Notes: generated by a model not told the origin, from the sequence alone. A DNA stretch of 64,000 bases from Microbacterium keratanolyticum (GCF_016907255.1 NZ_JAFBBQ010000001.1:1-64000); one strand, 5' to 3'. Counted from the stretch's first letter, positions 1 to 10,074 are shown. Translations and numbers: made by a program.

Positions 1-165
1 CTCATACTCATCAGCCAGCGTCACCAGGCGCGCGATGGACTGCTCATCCCGTGGCACCGTCTCGACAGGCACCGCGAGCATCCCATCGGGATCGCACCGT
101 GCGACGCCGACGCGTGCCTTCCCGACGTCGATGCCGAGACGCACTCCGCGCCGGAAGTCACTCAC
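1..165 (-). CDS. ruvX: RuvX/YqgF putative pre-16S rRNA nuclease, N-terminal fragment
   Basis: The first 55 codons of a RNase H-fold protein are present; the rest lies outside the window. The start of the fold, [14 protein letters not shown], carries the first catalytic Asp of the YqgF family and is followed by [13 protein letters not shown], a typical family N-terminus. YqgF/RuvX is known for 5' maturation of 16S rRNA and was earlier proposed as a Holliday junction resolvase. The GTG start overlaps the alaS stop (GTGA, 4 bases), so it is translationally coupled to alaS. The order rpsD, small membrane protein, alaS, ruvX is the usual actinobacterial one. Confidence 0.9.
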   Translation of the reverse strand, partial: MSDFRRGVRLGIDVGKARVGVARCDPDGMLAVPVETVPRDEQSIARLVTLADEYE

Positions 166-2822
166 GCGCGACGCAGCTCCGCTTCGATGGCCGAGAACGC
201 GGCCGGCAGAGCCGAGGCATCCGCCCCGCCGCCCTGTGCGACATCGTCTCGTCCGCCACCGCCGCCGCCGAGAACACCCGCGGCGATCTTCGCGAGGGCG
301 CCCGCCTTGGCACCGGCCGCCCGTGCCGCATCATTCGTCGCGATGACGACCATCGGCCGCCCGGCCGCGACACCTGCGACAGCCACGACAGCAGCATCCG
401 ATCCCAGACGCTCACGCACGGCAAGAGCCAGCTCGCGCACGTCATCCGCCGACCCGACCTCACCGACCGACTGCCCCACGAACTGGTGGGAGCCGACACG
501 CGTGGCGGTCTCCGCGAGAGCCGGAACCTGTCCGGCGCGTTCCTTCGCTTCGAACTGGGCGATGCGCTTCTCTGCGGCTTTGAGCTGCGCGGCGAGCTCG
601 GCGATGCGGTCAGGAAGCTGCTCACGCGGCGTCTTCAGCGACGAGGTCAGCTGCGACACGATCGCACGCTCGGCAGCCAGTTCACGGAAGGCGTCCTGAC
701 CGACAAGGGCTTCGATACGTCGGTTGGATGCGCCGACGGATGCTTCGCCGACGAGGTTGATGAGACCGATCTCCGCGCTCGTGCTGACGTGCGTTCCCGC
801 ACACAGCTCACGCGACCAGGGGCCGCCGATGTCGACCATGCGCACGACGGAGCCGTACTTCTCGCCGAACAGTGCCATCGCACCGGCTTCCTTCGCCTCA
901 TCGAGCGACATGACGCGCGTCGTGACCTCGAGCGACTCCTGAACGGCGCGGTTCGCGATCTCCTCGATCTCGGTGCGGGTCTCGGCGGACAGCGCCTGAC
1001 CCCAGGAGAAGTCGAAGCGCAGGTATCCTGCGCGGTTCAGCGAGCCGGATTGCGTCGCCGTCTTACCGAGCGTGTCGCGAAGGGCCGCGTGCACGAGGTG
1101 GGTCGCCGAGTGCGCCTGACGCGCGGCACGGCGGTTCGCGGCATCCACGACGGTCGTGGCCGTATCGCCGACGGCGACGCGTCCCTGACGGACCTCCACC
1201 GTGTGGCTGATGAGCCCCGGAACCGGTCGCTGCACGTCCAGCACATCGAGCACGAAACCGGGTCCGACGATCGTGCCCTTGTCAGCCACCTGACCACCGG
1301 ACTCCGCATACAGCGTCGTTTCGGCGAGAACGATCTCGACGACCTGACCTTCGCTCGCGCTCGTCGCGGCCTGGCCGTCGACGAGCAGCCCCAGCACGCG
1401 GGACTCAGTCTCAAGGTCGTTGTACCCGAGGAACTCCGTCTCGCCGAGTGCGCGCAGGTCACCGTAGACCGAGACGTCCGCCAGCTGGCGCTTGCGGCTC
1501 TTGGCGTCTGCCTTGGCGCGCGAACGCTGCTCCTGCATGAGCGAGTCGAAGGCGTCGCGGTCGACGCTGAGGCCGGCTTCCTCGGCAATCTCGAGCGTGA
1601 GGTCGATCGGGAACCCGTAGGTGTCGTGCAGCAGGAACGCCTCAGAGCCGGCGAGAGCCGTCGATCCCTGCTTCTTGGTGTCCTCGACCGCGAGGTCGAG
1701 AATCGTCGAGCCCTGCGCCAGTGTCCGAAGGAACGTGGCCTCTTCAGCGTTAGCCGCGGTCGAGATCTGATCCCAGTCCTGCTCGATCACGGGGTACGCC
1801 GACTTCATGGCGTCGCGGGATGCGCTGAACAGCTCGGGGAAGGTCGGAGCGTCCACGCCCAGCAGGCGCATGGAGCGCACGGTACGGCGCATCAGTCGTC
1901 GCAGGATGTACCCGCGACCCTCGTTGGAGGGGCGAACGCCGTCGGACAGCAGCATGAGCGAGGAGCGCACGTGGTCGGCGATGACGCGGAAGCGCACATC
2001 GTCTTCATGTGAAGCACCATAGGTGCGGCCCGAGATCTGCTCGGCGCGGTCGAGCACAGGACGCACCTGGTCGGTCTCGTACATGTTCTCGACGCCCTGC
2101 TTGAACATCGCGACGCGCTCGAGGCCCATACCCGTGTCGATGTTCTTGTTCGGCAGGAAGCCCGCGATGTCGAAGTCCACCTTCGAGCGCACGTCACTCA
2201 GCAGATCCTGCATGAAGACGAGGTTCCAGATCTCGGTGAAGCGGTTGTCGTCGACGATCGGACCGCCGTCCTTGCCATAGGCAGGACCACGGTCGATGTA
2301 GATCTCGGAGCAGGGTCCGCCCGGGCCCGGCTGACCCGTGTGCCAGTAGTTGTCTTCTTTGCCCATGCGCTGGATGCGCTCCGCAGGGAGACCGGCGATC
2401 TTCTGCCACAGCGCGGCAGCCTCGTCGTCCGTCTCGTAGACCGTGACCCAGATGTCACGCTCGGCGAATCCGAGACCGCCGTCGGCCTCGGACTTCGTCA
2501 GCAGGTCCCAGGCGTAGGTGATGGCGCCTTCTTTGAAGTAGTCACCGAACGACCAGTTGCCGAGCATCTGGAAGAACGTGCCGTGACGCGCCGTCTTGCC
2601 GACCTCTTCGATGTCATTGGTGCGGATGCACTTCTGCACGTCGGCGGCCCGCGGGAACGGCGCCGGTACGACACCCGTCAGGTACGGGACGAACGGGACC
2701 ATGCCCGCGATCGTGAACATGACGGTCGGGTCATCGCTCACCAGCGACGCCGAGGGAACGATCGTGTGATCGTTCTGCTCGAAGTAGTTGAGGTAGCGCT
2801 GAGCGATCTCCGCGGTCTTCAT
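162..2822 (-). CDS. alaS: alanine--tRNA ligase
   Basis: Cytoplasmic class II synthetase that charges tRNA-Ala, 886 aa, the normal length. The protein starts [14 protein letters not shown]; the frame stays open 41 codons further upstream, but the family N-terminus fits this ATG and an AGAAGGA sequence lies about 14 bases before it. The catalytic domain shows CSEIYIDRG and the motif around [10 protein letters not shown]. The editing domain has [11 protein letters not shown] and the matching CAGTH, which together give the zinc-binding H-x3-H and C-x3-H. The C-terminal end is the glycine-rich DHHA1-type region with [17 protein letters not shown]. It follows a small membrane-protein gene and overlaps ruvX by 4 bases, so the three probably share a transcript. 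Confidence 0.97.
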   Translation of the reverse strand: MKTAEIAQRYLNYFEQNDHTIVPSASLVSDDPTVMFTIAGMVPFVPYLTGVVPAPFPRAADVQKCIRTNDIEEVGKTARHGTFFQMLGNWSFGDYFKEGAITYAWDLLTKSEADGGLGFAERDIWVTVYETDDEAAALWQKIAGLPAERIQRMGKEDNYWHTGQPGPGGPCSEIYIDRGPAYGKDGGPIVDDNRFTEIWNLVFMQDLLSDVRSKVDFDIAGFLPNKNIDTGMGLERVAMFKQGVENMYETDQVRPVLDRAEQISGRTYGASHEDDVRFRVIADHVRSSLMLLSDGVRPSNEGRGYILRRLMRRTVRSMRLLGVDAPTFPELFSASRDAMKSAYPVIEQDWDQISTAANAEEATFLRTLAQGSTILDLAVEDTKKQGSTALAGSEAFLLHDTYGFPIDLTLEIAEEAGLSVDRDAFDSLMQEQRSRAKADAKSRKRQLADVSVYGDLRALGETEFLGYNDLETESRVLGLLVDGQAATSASEGQVVEIVLAETTLYAESGGQVADKGTIVGPGFVLDVLDVQRPVPGLISHTVEVRQGRVAVGDTATTVVDAANRRAARQAHSATHLVHAALRDTLGKTATQSGSLNRAGYLRFDFSWGQALSAETRTEIEEIANRAVQESLEVTTRVMSLDEAKEAGAMALFGEKYGSVVRMVDIGGPWSRELCAGTHVSTSAEIGLINLVGEASVGASNRRIEALVGQDAFRELAAERAIVSQLTSSLKTPREQLPDRIAELAAQLKAAEKRIAQFEAKERAGQVPALAETATRVGSHQFVGQSVGEVGSADDVRELALAVRERLGSDAAVVAVAGVAAGRPMVVIATNDAARAAGAKAGALAKIAAGVLGGGGGGRDDVAQGGGADASALPAAFSAIEAELRRA

Positions 2823-2886
2823 GGGAGTAAAACGTGTCCTTCTGTCAGAACGATGCACCCCGCGGGGTGCGGGAAGCGGATGAAAG

Positions 2887-3084
2887 TCAGTTGCGATCGT
2901 CGTCGAGGGGCTGGGTGAGCCGCGCCTCTTGCTGACGGTAGGCATCTCCGAGGATGCCCGTGAATTCCGTGATCCGGGAATCGACCTCGGCCAGGAGGTC
3001 GTGACCGCGCGGATCCTTGTTCATGAAGTGCGCAGCCACGAAGCCACCGATCACGCCGATCAGGAACCACACCACGTTCTTCAT
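2887..3084 (-). CDS. small single-pass membrane protein between rpsD and alaS
   Basis: A 65-residue protein starting MKNVVWFLIGVIGGFVAAHF, one hydrophobic helix right at the N-terminus, then a charged, probably helical tail (LLAEVDSRITEF). In other actinobacteria this slot between rpsD and alaS holds one or two small membrane proteins of the DUF948/DUF6167 kind; this one resembles them in size and topology, but I cannot assign a family with certainty. It lies 64 bases upstream of alaS in the same direction and 107 bases after the rpsD stop, beyond a terminator, so it probably begins the alaS transcript. Function unknown. Confidence 0.75.
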   Translation of the reverse strand: MKNVVWFLIGVIGGFVAAHFMNKDPRGHDLLAEVDSRITEFTGILGDAYRQQEARLTQPLDDDRN

Positions 3085-3143
3085 ATCGCCACCTTGCCTA
3101 GGAACCGCATTCTCACGGTGTCATCCATCGTATGCGGAAACGA

Positions 3144-3175
3144 CAGAAGGCGTCGGGTCGCCCCGACGCCTTCTG
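3144..3175 (-). terminator. rho-independent terminator of rpsD
   Basis: A perfect 14-bp stem (CAGAAGGCGTCGGG and its complement) with a 4-base loop, 17 bases after the rpsD stop. On the minus strand it is followed by TCGTTTCC, a modest T-rich stretch. Confidence 0.8.
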
Positions 3176-3191
3176 CTGAGAATACGAGTGC

Positions 3192-3821
3192 TTAGCGCGC
3201 TGCGTAGTACTCGACGACGAGCTGCACTTCACAGGTCACGGGAACCTCGGCACGCTTCGGGCGACGCACGAGACGCGCCTGGAGCTTGTCGAGCTCGACC
3301 TCGAGGTAGCCGGGAACGGGCGGCAGAACCTCAGCGTGTCCACCAGCGGCGGCAACCTGGAACGGCTCGGTGCCTTCGCTCTTCGGCTTCACGTGAATGA
3401 GCTGACCCGGCTTCACGCGGAAGGACGGGCGGTCGACGAGCTGGCCGTCAACAAGGATGTGACGGTGCACGACGAGCTGGCGAGCCTGTGCGGTGGTGCG
3501 GGCGAAGCCGGCACGCAGCACAAGCGCGTCCAGACGCATCTCAAGGAGCTCGACCAGGTTCTCACCGGTCAGGCCGTCCTTGCGACGAGCCTCGTTGAAC
3601 GCGATGCGCAGCTGCTTCTCGCGGATGCCGTACTGCTCGCGCAGACGCTGCTTCTCACGCAGACGGACAGCGTAGTCGCTGTCTGCCTTGCGCTTGGTGC
3701 GGCCGTGCTCACCCGGAGCGTAGGGACGCTTCTCGAGGTAGCGGGCTGCCTTGGGCGTCAGCGGGATGCCGAGGGCACGGGACAGGCGGACCTTGCGGCG
3801 GTCCTGGGACTTCGTAACCAC
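3192..3821 (-). CDS. rpsD: 30S ribosomal protein S4
   Basis: Primary 16S-binding protein of the small ribosomal subunit, 209 aa. The N-terminal part (SRALGIPLTPKAARYLEKRP) is the zinc-less S4 type used by many actinobacteria: no Cys cluster is present. The S4 RNA-binding domain follows (EMRLDALVLRAGFARTTAQA, then VVHRHILVDGQLV). The C-terminus ends in VVEYYAAR, as usual. GTG start with a strong GGAAGGAAG ribosome site. It stands alone rather than in the alpha operon, which is common in actinobacteria; the 198-base upstream gap before rarA must carry its promoter, and a terminator closes the gene. Confidence 0.97.
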   Translation of the reverse strand: MVTKSQDRRKVRLSRALGIPLTPKAARYLEKRPYAPGEHGRTKRKADSDYAVRLREKQRLREQYGIREKQLRIAFNEARRKDGLTGENLVELLEMRLDALVLRAGFARTTAQARQLVVHRHILVDGQLVDRPSFRVKPGQLIHVKPKSEGTEPFQVAAAGGHAEVLPPVPGYLEVELDKLQARLVRRPKRAEVPVTCEVQLVVEYYAAR

Positions 3822-4019
3822 GAAGCTTCCTTCCGATTACGCGGCCGTGTCTTTCACGGCTCGCGGACGTATCGCCTCGATTCCGCCTGCTCGATGCGCA
3901 CGCCGGGGCACGTCGAGAAGTGGTTCAGGAAAAGAGGGATGCCCGAAAACACGGTTTCGAGCCGCATCAATCCTACCAGGCCGCTCGCGCCCCGCAGGCG
4001 TGCGGTGTGCGACGTGGAT

Positions 4020-5354
4020 TCAGGAGCCCAGGATACGGCGGATCCGCTCCAGCCGCGCATGCACGTCGCGCTCTGCGCCGAGCTGCTTCGGCGCATAGTA
4101 GGTGCGTCCGCGCAGTTCGTCAGGCAGGTACTGCTGGGCAACGATCCCGGCGTCCGCGTCGTGCGGGTAGCGGTAGCCCTTGCCGTGCCCGAGACGCTTC
4201 GCTCCCGGATAGTGCGCATCGCGCAGATGCACAGGCACTCGGCCGAAGCCGCCGGCGCGAATGTCGGCGATAGCGGCGTCGATGCCGACGTAGGCGGCGT
4301 TCGATTTGGCGGTCGTCGCCAGGTAGATCGTCGCCTCGGCAAGCGGGATACGCCCTTCCGGCATCCCGATGAAGGCCACGGCGTCGGCCGCGGCGACCGC
4401 GATCCCCAGCGCCTGCGGATCGGCGAGGCCCACATCCTCGGCGGCCGAGATCACGAGCCGCCGCGCGATGAACCGCGGGTCTTCGCCTGCCTCGATCATC
4501 CGAGCGAGATAGTGCAGGGCGGCGTCGACATCGGAGCCGCGGATCGACTTGATGAACGCGCTCACCACGTCGTAGTGCTCATCCCCCTGCCGGTCGTAGC
4601 GCAGCAGGGCACGGTCGACGGCCTGCGCGACGTCATCGTCCGTGATGCGCGGCTTCTCCCCGTCCACGAGACGCTCAGGCGACGCCGCCACCGATGCCGC
4701 CGCTTCCAGCCCTGTCAGGGCACGCCGACCGTCACCGGATGCAAGGCGGATCAGCGCAGCACGGGCGGAGTCATCGACCTCGATCTGATCGTTCAAACCG
4801 CGCGCATCCGCCACCGCTCGATCGATCAGCACACCGATGTCGTCGTCGGTCAGCGGCTGCAGGGTGAGCAGCAGCGACCGCGAGAGGAGCGGAGAGATGA
4901 CCGAGAACGAAGGATTCTCGGTGGTCGCCGCGATCAGGATCACCCAGCCGTTCTCGACACCGGGCAGAAGCGCATCCTGCTGCGCCTTCGTGAAGCGATG
5001 GATCTCGTCGAGGAACAGGATCGTGCTCTGGCCGTACAGATCGCGCTGGTTCAGCGCCTGCTGCATGACCTCACGAACGTCCTTCACGCCCGCCGTGATC
5101 GCGGAGAGCTCGACGAAGCGTCGTCCTGATGACCGCGCGATCGCCTGCGCGAGCGTCGTCTTGCCGGTTCCCGGCGGACCCCAGAGGATCATCGACACCG
5201 TGCCGGGTGCCGCCGCCGCGGGATCGGCAAGCGTCACGATCGGCGAACCGGGGCGAAGCAGATGCTGCTGGCCCGCCACTTCTGCCAGGGATGTCGGTCG
5301 CATGCGCACGGCCAACGGCGTCTGAGCCGAGAGCAGGGGCGCGGGAGAGGTCAC
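4020..5354 (-). CDS. rarA: replication-associated recombination protein A (MgsA/RarA AAA ATPase)
   Basis: AAA+ ATPase acting at stalled replication forks, 444 aa, normal length. Walker A is GPPGTGKTT, Walker B is ILFLDEIHRF, and sensor 1 is AATTENPSF; the C-terminal MgsA tetramerisation region contains DVDAALHYLARMIEAGEDP, highly typical of the family. The start is set at GTG 5354, which sits 6 bases after a TAGCCT -10 hexamer (leaderless pattern). An ATG one codon upstream (5357) is only 3 bases from that hexamer and is less likely. It is divergent from the small membrane-protein gene at 5428. Confidence 0.95.
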   Translation of the reverse strand: MTSPAPLLSAQTPLAVRMRPTSLAEVAGQQHLLRPGSPIVTLADPAAAAPGTVSMILWGPPGTGKTTLAQAIARSSGRRFVELSAITAGVKDVREVMQQALNQRDLYGQSTILFLDEIHRFTKAQQDALLPGVENGWVILIAATTENPSFSVISPLLSRSLLLTLQPLTDDDIGVLIDRAVADARGLNDQIEVDDSARAALIRLASGDGRRALTGLEAAASVAASPERLVDGEKPRITDDDVAQAVDRALLRYDRQGDEHYDVVSAFIKSIRGSDVDAALHYLARMIEAGEDPRFIARRLVISAAEDVGLADPQALGIAVAAADAVAFIGMPEGRIPLAEATIYLATTAKSNAAYVGIDAAIADIRAGGFGRVPVHLRDAHYPGAKRLGHGKGYRYPHDADAGIVAQQYLPDELRGRTYYAPKQLGAERDVHARLERIRRILGS

Positions 5355-5360
5355 CATCCC

Positions 5361-5366
5361 AGGCTA
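5361..5366 (-). promoter_or_regulatory. -10 hexamer of rarA (leaderless)
   Basis: TAGCCT followed by 6 bases and then the GTG start at 5354; no Shine-Dalgarno sequence. A second TANNNT (TAGGCT, 5393-5398) faces the other way, ahead of the gene at 5428, so the two promoters are back to back. Confidence 0.5.
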
Positions 5367-5427
5367 ATGCGCCCGGCCGACATCGCTCGCGGTAGGCTCA
5401 CACCTGCCCCGTCCCTCAGGAGATGAC

Positions 5428-5727
5428 ATGTCTGCACGACGCCCTTCGAAAGCCCGCGACCGCAGCGTTCGCGAAGCTCAGGAACGCGCCCGACTGCACG
5501 CCGCGCGCACGGAGTGGCACGCCTCGCGCATCCGTCGTCGCGTGCGCGACAACATCATCGTGGGCATCGTGGGCGGGCTGATCGTCGCGGGCGCTTTCGT
5601 GAGTCAGGCCGTGCACGCACAGGTGACACCACCAGCACCTGCGCCGAGTCCGTCGCCGACCTCGACGGTCGAGCCGACGCCGGAAGCACCCGCCGTCGAG
5701 ACCCCCACGCCGACGCCTGCGCCCTAG
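5428..5727 (+). CDS. small membrane protein with Pro/Thr-rich tail
   Basis: A 99-residue protein with three parts: a very basic N-terminus of about 40 residues (many Arg and Lys), one membrane helix (NIIVGIVGGLIVAGAFVSQA), and an outer tail rich in Pro, Thr and Glu. The layout predicts a bitopic protein with the positive end inside and the tail in the cell wall space. The ribosome site AGGAGATGAC precedes the ATG. It is followed after 94 bases by the DUF349 gene on the same strand. No known domain; function unknown. Confidence 0.75.
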   Translation: MSARRPSKARDRSVREAQERARLHAARTEWHASRIRRRVRDNIIVGIVGGLIVAGAFVSQAVHAQVTPPAPAPSPSPTSTVEPTPEAPAVETPTPTPAP

Positions 5728-5821
5728 GTGCGACAAGGCGGCCCACCATTCTCCGAGCGGCGTACTAGGCTGAAGACTGTCCTTTCCGCCTCCCGCGGCA
5801 CAGTCGCGCAAGGAGTTCACC

Positions 5822-7171
5822 GTGTCTGCCAACGAGCCCACGAATACGCCCACCCCGGTCCCCGCGCCCCCGCGCATGCCACGTCCTACTCCCCCGGCGC
5901 CCACCGCCCCGGCCGCCGCACCCGCGTCGCCGGTCGCGTCCGCCGACTCGGCCGAATGGGGCCGCGTTGACGACGAAGGCACCGTCTCGGTCCGCGAGGG
6001 CGAAGACTGGCGCATCGTCGGGCAGTACCCCGACGGAACGCCCGCCGAGGCTCTCGCCTACTTCGTGCGCAAGTTCGATGACATCGCCTTCAAGGTCCAC
6101 ACGCTCGAACAGCGGCACCAGGCCGGCGGTGCATCGGCATCCGATCTGACGAAGCAGGCGCGTCACCTCCTCACCGAGGTGACCGATGCTGCCGCCGTCG
6201 GCAACCTCGCAGAACTGCGCGAACGCCTTGACACGCTCGTCACCTCGCTGGCTGAAGCCACTCGCCTCGAGTCGCAGCAGGCGAAGGCCGCGCTCGACGA
6301 GGCCATCGCGCACCGGACGTCCCTCGTCGAACGCGCCGAGGCGATCGCCGCACAGGACCTCTCGTCTGTGCAGTGGAAAAAGGTCACGGTCGAGATGACA
6401 GAGCTCTTCGAGGCCTGGCAGGCGCACCAGCAGTCCGGCCCGCACCTGCCGAAGGGCGTGGCTCAGCAGCTCTGGAAGCGTTTCCGCGATGCGCGCTCGA
6501 CCGTCGATCGTCACCGCCGCGCCTTCTACGCCGAGCTCGACGAGAACCACAAGGCCGCCCGCGACCGCAAGGCACGCCTGGTCGAGCGCGCCGAAGCTCT
6601 GGCACCGCGCGGTCTCGACGGAATCCCGGCGTACCGCACGCTGCTCGATGAGTGGAAGGCTGCGGGGCGTGCCGGCCGTAAGGCCGACGACGCCCTGTGG
6701 GCCAAGTTCAAGGCCGCTGGCGACGCTCTCTACGCCGCGCGCGCAGAGCAGTCCGCCGCGGAAGAGGCCGAGTCCGCACCCCGTATCGAAGAGCGCACGG
6801 CGCTCCTCGAGGAGGCCAAGGCCGTGGCGGATGAGCCGAACATCGCCAAGGCCCGTGCCCTGCTCACGCGCATCCAGCGCCAGTGGGATGAGGTCGGGCG
6901 CATCTTCCCGCGCGACAAGGAGCGCGCGCTGGATGACAAGCTCCGCGTGATCGAGCAGGCTCTGAAGGCACGTGAAGATGTCGACTGGAAGCGCAACAAC
7001 CCCGAGACGAAGGCGCGTGCCGGCGCGATGAGCAGCCAGCTCATCGATGCGATCGCCAAGCTCGAGGCTGAGCGGGACGCCGCCGAGAAGTCCGGCAACG
7101 CGAAGGCGCTCAAGGAGGCGACAGAGGCACTTGAAGCCCGTCGCGCCTGGCTCTCGGCACTCGAGGGCTAA
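5822..7171 (+). CDS. DUF349 domain-containing protein
   Basis: 449 aa, cytoplasmic. About 50 residues of Pro/Ala/Thr-rich disorder come first, then a short conserved segment (WRIVGQYPDGTPAEALAYF), then a long highly charged alpha-helical region with repeated DUF349 units, each around LWKRFRDARSTVDRHRRAF, LWAKFKAAGDALYAAR and RQWDEVGRIFPRDKE. This is the actinobacterial DUF349 family usually found close to rel; its role is not established. GTG start with AAGGAG eight bases ahead. A strong terminator follows at 7201. Confidence 0.9.
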   Translation: MSANEPTNTPTPVPAPPRMPRPTPPAPTAPAAAPASPVASADSAEWGRVDDEGTVSVREGEDWRIVGQYPDGTPAEALAYFVRKFDDIAFKVHTLEQRHQAGGASASDLTKQARHLLTEVTDAAAVGNLAELRERLDTLVTSLAEATRLESQQAKAALDEAIAHRTSLVERAEAIAAQDLSSVQWKKVTVEMTELFEAWQAHQQSGPHLPKGVAQQLWKRFRDARSTVDRHRRAFYAELDENHKAARDRKARLVERAEALAPRGLDGIPAYRTLLDEWKAAGRAGRKADDALWAKFKAAGDALYAARAEQSAAEEAESAPRIEERTALLEEAKAVADEPNIAKARALLTRIQRQWDEVGRIFPRDKERALDDKLRVIEQALKAREDVDWKRNNPETKARAGAMSSQLIDAIAKLEAERDAAEKSGNAKALKEATEALEARRAWLSALEG

Positions 7172-7200
7172 TCACCCGCCGTTTCGGCAGACTCTTTCCA

Positions 7201-7230
7201 CAGGGGAGGCACGCACACGTGCCTCCCCTG
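7201..7230 (+). terminator. terminator after the DUF349 gene
   Basis: A perfect 13-bp GC-rich stem (CAGGGGAGGCACG and its complement) with a CACA loop, 30 bases after the DUF349 stop codon. There is no long T tract after it. Confidence 0.75.
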
Positions 7231-7253
7231 TGCTGTTCCCGCAGACTGGTCGG

Positions 7254-7841
7254 GTGCATCCCGCCTTCCTCCTCATCCCCGGCGAACGTCTCTCGCAGGC
7301 GGAGCTGAGCGCCGCCCGTCTCGACGGCGACGTGGTCGAGCTCGGCGACGCGTACACGCCCACCGACCTCGTCGAAAGCGCCGTCACGCGTGCGCACGGC
7401 ATCAGCATGCACCGACACGGACACACCGGCCTGGCGTTCGTGGGGCCGAGTGCCGCGTGGATTCTCGGCGCGGGCGATCAACCGCCGAACCATCATCACC
7501 TTCAGCGCGCAATCCCCCGCCGGGGCCGCCTCACCCCGACGCCGCGCGCGACGCTGCATGACACTCTGCTGCCGGAGGGCGACCAGTTGCTCATCGGAGA
7601 TGTCCTCGTCTCGACTCCCGGGCGAACCCTCTGGGACCTTGCCCGGTGGGCGCGGCGGGATACAGTGTGCGTGATCTGGGCTCGCAGACTCGCACGTCTT
7701 CGTCCGGATTCTCTCGACGACGCCCTGGCGCGCCTTCCGCGCTTGAAGGGACAGCCTGGCTACCGCATGGCGATGGATCTCCTCGCCCAATTCAGCGAGG
7801 AGCGGGCGAGACCTTCCGTCTCTCCGCTCAGGAGGACGTGA
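7254..7841 (+). CDS. hypothetical protein, AbiEi-antitoxin-like
   Basis: 195 aa, from a GTG that lies only 24 bases after the terminator hairpin; the start is uncertain because no ribosome site is visible. The pattern of short beta segments with AAWILGAGDQPPNHHHLQRA, then LIGDVLVSTPGRTLWDLARWA, resembles the uncharacterised actinobacterial proteins annotated as AbiEi-like antitoxins or DUF559 neighbours. There is no AbiEii toxin partner here, so a toxin-antitoxin role cannot be inferred. The 3' end overlaps the 3' end of rel by 14 bases (convergent genes). Confidence 0.6.
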   Translation: MHPAFLLIPGERLSQAELSAARLDGDVVELGDAYTPTDLVESAVTRAHGISMHRHGHTGLAFVGPSAAWILGAGDQPPNHHHLQRAIPRRGRLTPTPRATLHDTLLPEGDQLLIGDVLVSTPGRTLWDLARWARRDTVCVIWARRLARLRPDSLDDALARLPRLKGQPGYRMAMDLLAQFSEERARPSVSPLRRT

Positions 7842-10074
7842 CGCGGTACACGTCGTACACGGCGTCGATGCGGCGCACCGCGTTGAGCACGCGATCCAGA
7901 TGCACGGTGTCACCCATCTCGAACACGAAGCGACTCAAGGCGAGGCGATCGTTCGTCGTCGACACGGTGGCCGAGAGGATGTTGACGTGATGCTCGCTGA
8001 GGACACGCGTGACGTCGGAGAGTAGACCGGCACGGTCGAGCGCCTCGACCTGGATCTGCACCAGGAACACACTGCGCGTCGTGGGGGCCCACGAGACCTC
8101 CACGAGCCGCTCTGCGTCGGCGCCCAGCGCCTTCACATTCGGGCAGTCCGTCCGGTGCACCGAGACGCCGCTGCCGCGGGTCACGAAACCGACGATCTCA
8201 TCGCCGGGCACGGGGGTGCAGCACTTGGCGAGCTTCACCAGGATGTCTGCCGCGCCGCGGACGAGCACGCCGCTGTCGCCCTCGCGAGGGGCACGCGCGC
8301 GGCCGATCGGGATATCGATCGCCCCGGTGTTCGTGTCGTTGTCGGCAACGAGGGCCGTGACCTTCTCGAGAACCGACTGCGTCGAGACGTGTCCTTCCCC
8401 GACAGCGGCGTAGAGCGCCGAGACGTCTTCGTAGCGCATCTGGTGCGCCACTTCCGTGAAGGAGTCCTGGCTCATCAGGCGCTGCAGCGGCAGGTTCTGT
8501 CGACGCATCGCGCGGGCGATCGCTTCCTTGCCCTGCTCGATGGCCTCTTCGCGGCGCTCCTTCGTGAACCAGCCACGGATCTTGTTGCGCGCACGGGTGC
8601 TCTTGACGAAGCTCAGCCAGTCCTGGCTGGGGCCGGCATCGGGATTCTTCGAGGTGAAGACCTCGACGACATCGCCGCTCTTGAGCGTCGTCTCAAGCGG
8701 CACCAGGCGACCGTTGACCTTGGCGCCCATCGTGCGGTGACCGATCTCGGTGTGCACGGCGTAGGCGAAGTCGACCGTCGTCGCCCCCGAGGGGAGACCG
8801 ATGACACGACCCTTCGGCGTGAAGACGTAGACCTCCTTCGCGCCGATCTCGAAGCGCAGGGAGTCGAGGAACTCCCCCGGGTCGGCCGTCTCTGCCTGCC
8901 AGTCCGAGATGTGCGCGAGCCACGCCATATCGGTGTCGCTGACGCGCTGGGAACCCTTCGGGTCGCCCGCCATCCGCTCCTTGTACATCCAGTGAGCAGC
9001 GACACCGAACTCGGCCTGCTGGTGCATCTCGTGGGTGCGGATCTGAATCTCGACCGTGCGCCCACCCGGCCCGATGACGGTGGTGTGCAGCGACTGGTAG
9101 AGGTTGAACTTGGGCGTTGCGATGTAGTCCTTGAAGCGACCCGGCAGGGGTGTCCATCGTGCGTGGATCGCGCCGAGCACGGCATAGCAGTCGCGGACTG
9201 TCCCGACGAGCACCCGGATGCCGACCAGGTCGTAGATGTCGTCGAACTCGCGTCCTCGGATGACCATCTTCTGGTAGACCGAGTACATCTGCTTGGGTCG
9301 ACCGCCGACCTTGCCGCGGACGCGAAGGTCTCGAAGGTCGGATTCGACGGCGGCGACGACTTCCTGGATGTACTTCTCACGCTGCGGAGTGCGCTGGCGG
9401 ATCAGGCTGTCGATCTCGGCGTAGATCTTCGGGTGCAGAACAGCAAAAGAGAGATCTTCGAGTTCGGACTTGATGGCCTGGATACCAAGGCGGTGCGCCA
9501 GCGGAGCATAGATCTCAAGAGTCTCGGTGGCCTTCTTCGCCGCCTTCTCCGGCGGCACGAAGCCCCAGGTGCGGGCGTTGTGGAGGCGGTCGGCGAGCTT
9601 GATCAGGAGCACGCGGATGTCTTTGGACATCGCGACGATCATCTTGCGGACCGTCTCAGCCTGCGCGCTCTCGCCGTACTTGACCTTGTCGAGCTTGGTG
9701 ACGCCGTCGACGAGCATCGCCACTTCGTCGCCGAAGGTCGCCGCGAGGTCAGTGAGCGGATATCCCGTGTCTTCGACGGTGTCGTGCAGCAGAGCGGCGG
9801 CGATCGCCCGAGGCCCGAGGCCCATCTCCGCAAGGATCTGCGCGACGGCGAGCGGATGAGTGATGTACGGCTCACCGCTCTGACGCTTCTGCCCCGCGTG
9901 CTTCTCCGACGCGACCTTGTACGCCTGTTCGATGATCGCAAGATCACCACGGGGGTGGTTGGTACGGGCGGTGCGGATGAGGTTGTCGAGGTCGTTGATC
10001 CGGGGCGCGCGCGAGAAGATGCGCGGCACGAGACGACGCAGGCTAGAGCCCTGAGCTGCTCCCGCTTCGGTCAT
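7828..10074 (-). CDS. rel: bifunctional (p)ppGpp synthetase/hydrolase (Rel)
   Basis: 748 aa long-form RSH protein that makes and breaks (p)ppGpp in the stringent response. The hydrolase HD domain is intact: THPLAVA around residue 73 and HDTVED at 97-102. The synthetase domain has GREFDDIYDLVGIRV and the GRFKDYIA loop; RFKD is the basic RXKD form seen in bifunctional Rel rather than the acidic EXDD form of RelA. TGS (EVYVFTPKGRVIGLPSGAT), helical/zinc-finger (KLAKCCTPVPGDEIVGFVT) and ACT (SVFLVQIQVEALDRAGLLSDV) domains follow. ATG with GGGGAGG. Unlike many actinobacteria, no apt gene sits between secF and rel. Confidence 0.97.
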   Translation of the reverse strand: MTEAGAAQGSSLRRLVPRIFSRAPRINDLDNLIRTARTNHPRGDLAIIEQAYKVASEKHAGQKRQSGEPYITHPLAVAQILAEMGLGPRAIAAALLHDTVEDTGYPLTDLAATFGDEVAMLVDGVTKLDKVKYGESAQAETVRKMIVAMSKDIRVLLIKLADRLHNARTWGFVPPEKAAKKATETLEIYAPLAHRLGIQAIKSELEDLSFAVLHPKIYAEIDSLIRQRTPQREKYIQEVVAAVESDLRDLRVRGKVGGRPKQMYSVYQKMVIRGREFDDIYDLVGIRVLVGTVRDCYAVLGAIHARWTPLPGRFKDYIATPKFNLYQSLHTTVIGPGGRTVEIQIRTHEMHQQAEFGVAAHWMYKERMAGDPKGSQRVSDTDMAWLAHISDWQAETADPGEFLDSLRFEIGAKEVYVFTPKGRVIGLPSGATTVDFAYAVHTEIGHRTMGAKVNGRLVPLETTLKSGDVVEVFTSKNPDAGPSQDWLSFVKSTRARNKIRGWFTKERREEAIEQGKEAIARAMRRQNLPLQRLMSQDSFTEVAHQMRYEDVSALYAAVGEGHVSTQSVLEKVTALVADNDTNTGAIDIPIGRARAPREGDSGVLVRGAADILVKLAKCCTPVPGDEIVGFVTRGSGVSVHRTDCPNVKALGADAERLVEVSWAPTTRSVFLVQIQVEALDRAGLLSDVTRVLSEHHVNILSATVSTTNDRLALSRFVFEMGDTVHLDRVLNAVRRIDAVYDVYRVTSS

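Noticed and set aside
2823..2945. 41-codon N-terminal extension of alaS
   Set aside because: The frame is open but the residues do not resemble the AlaRS N-terminus, and the ribosome site is close to the internal ATG.
7254..7841. Toxin-antitoxin locus based on the AbiEi-like protein
   Set aside because: No AbiEii toxin or other partner is next to it; the similarity is weak.
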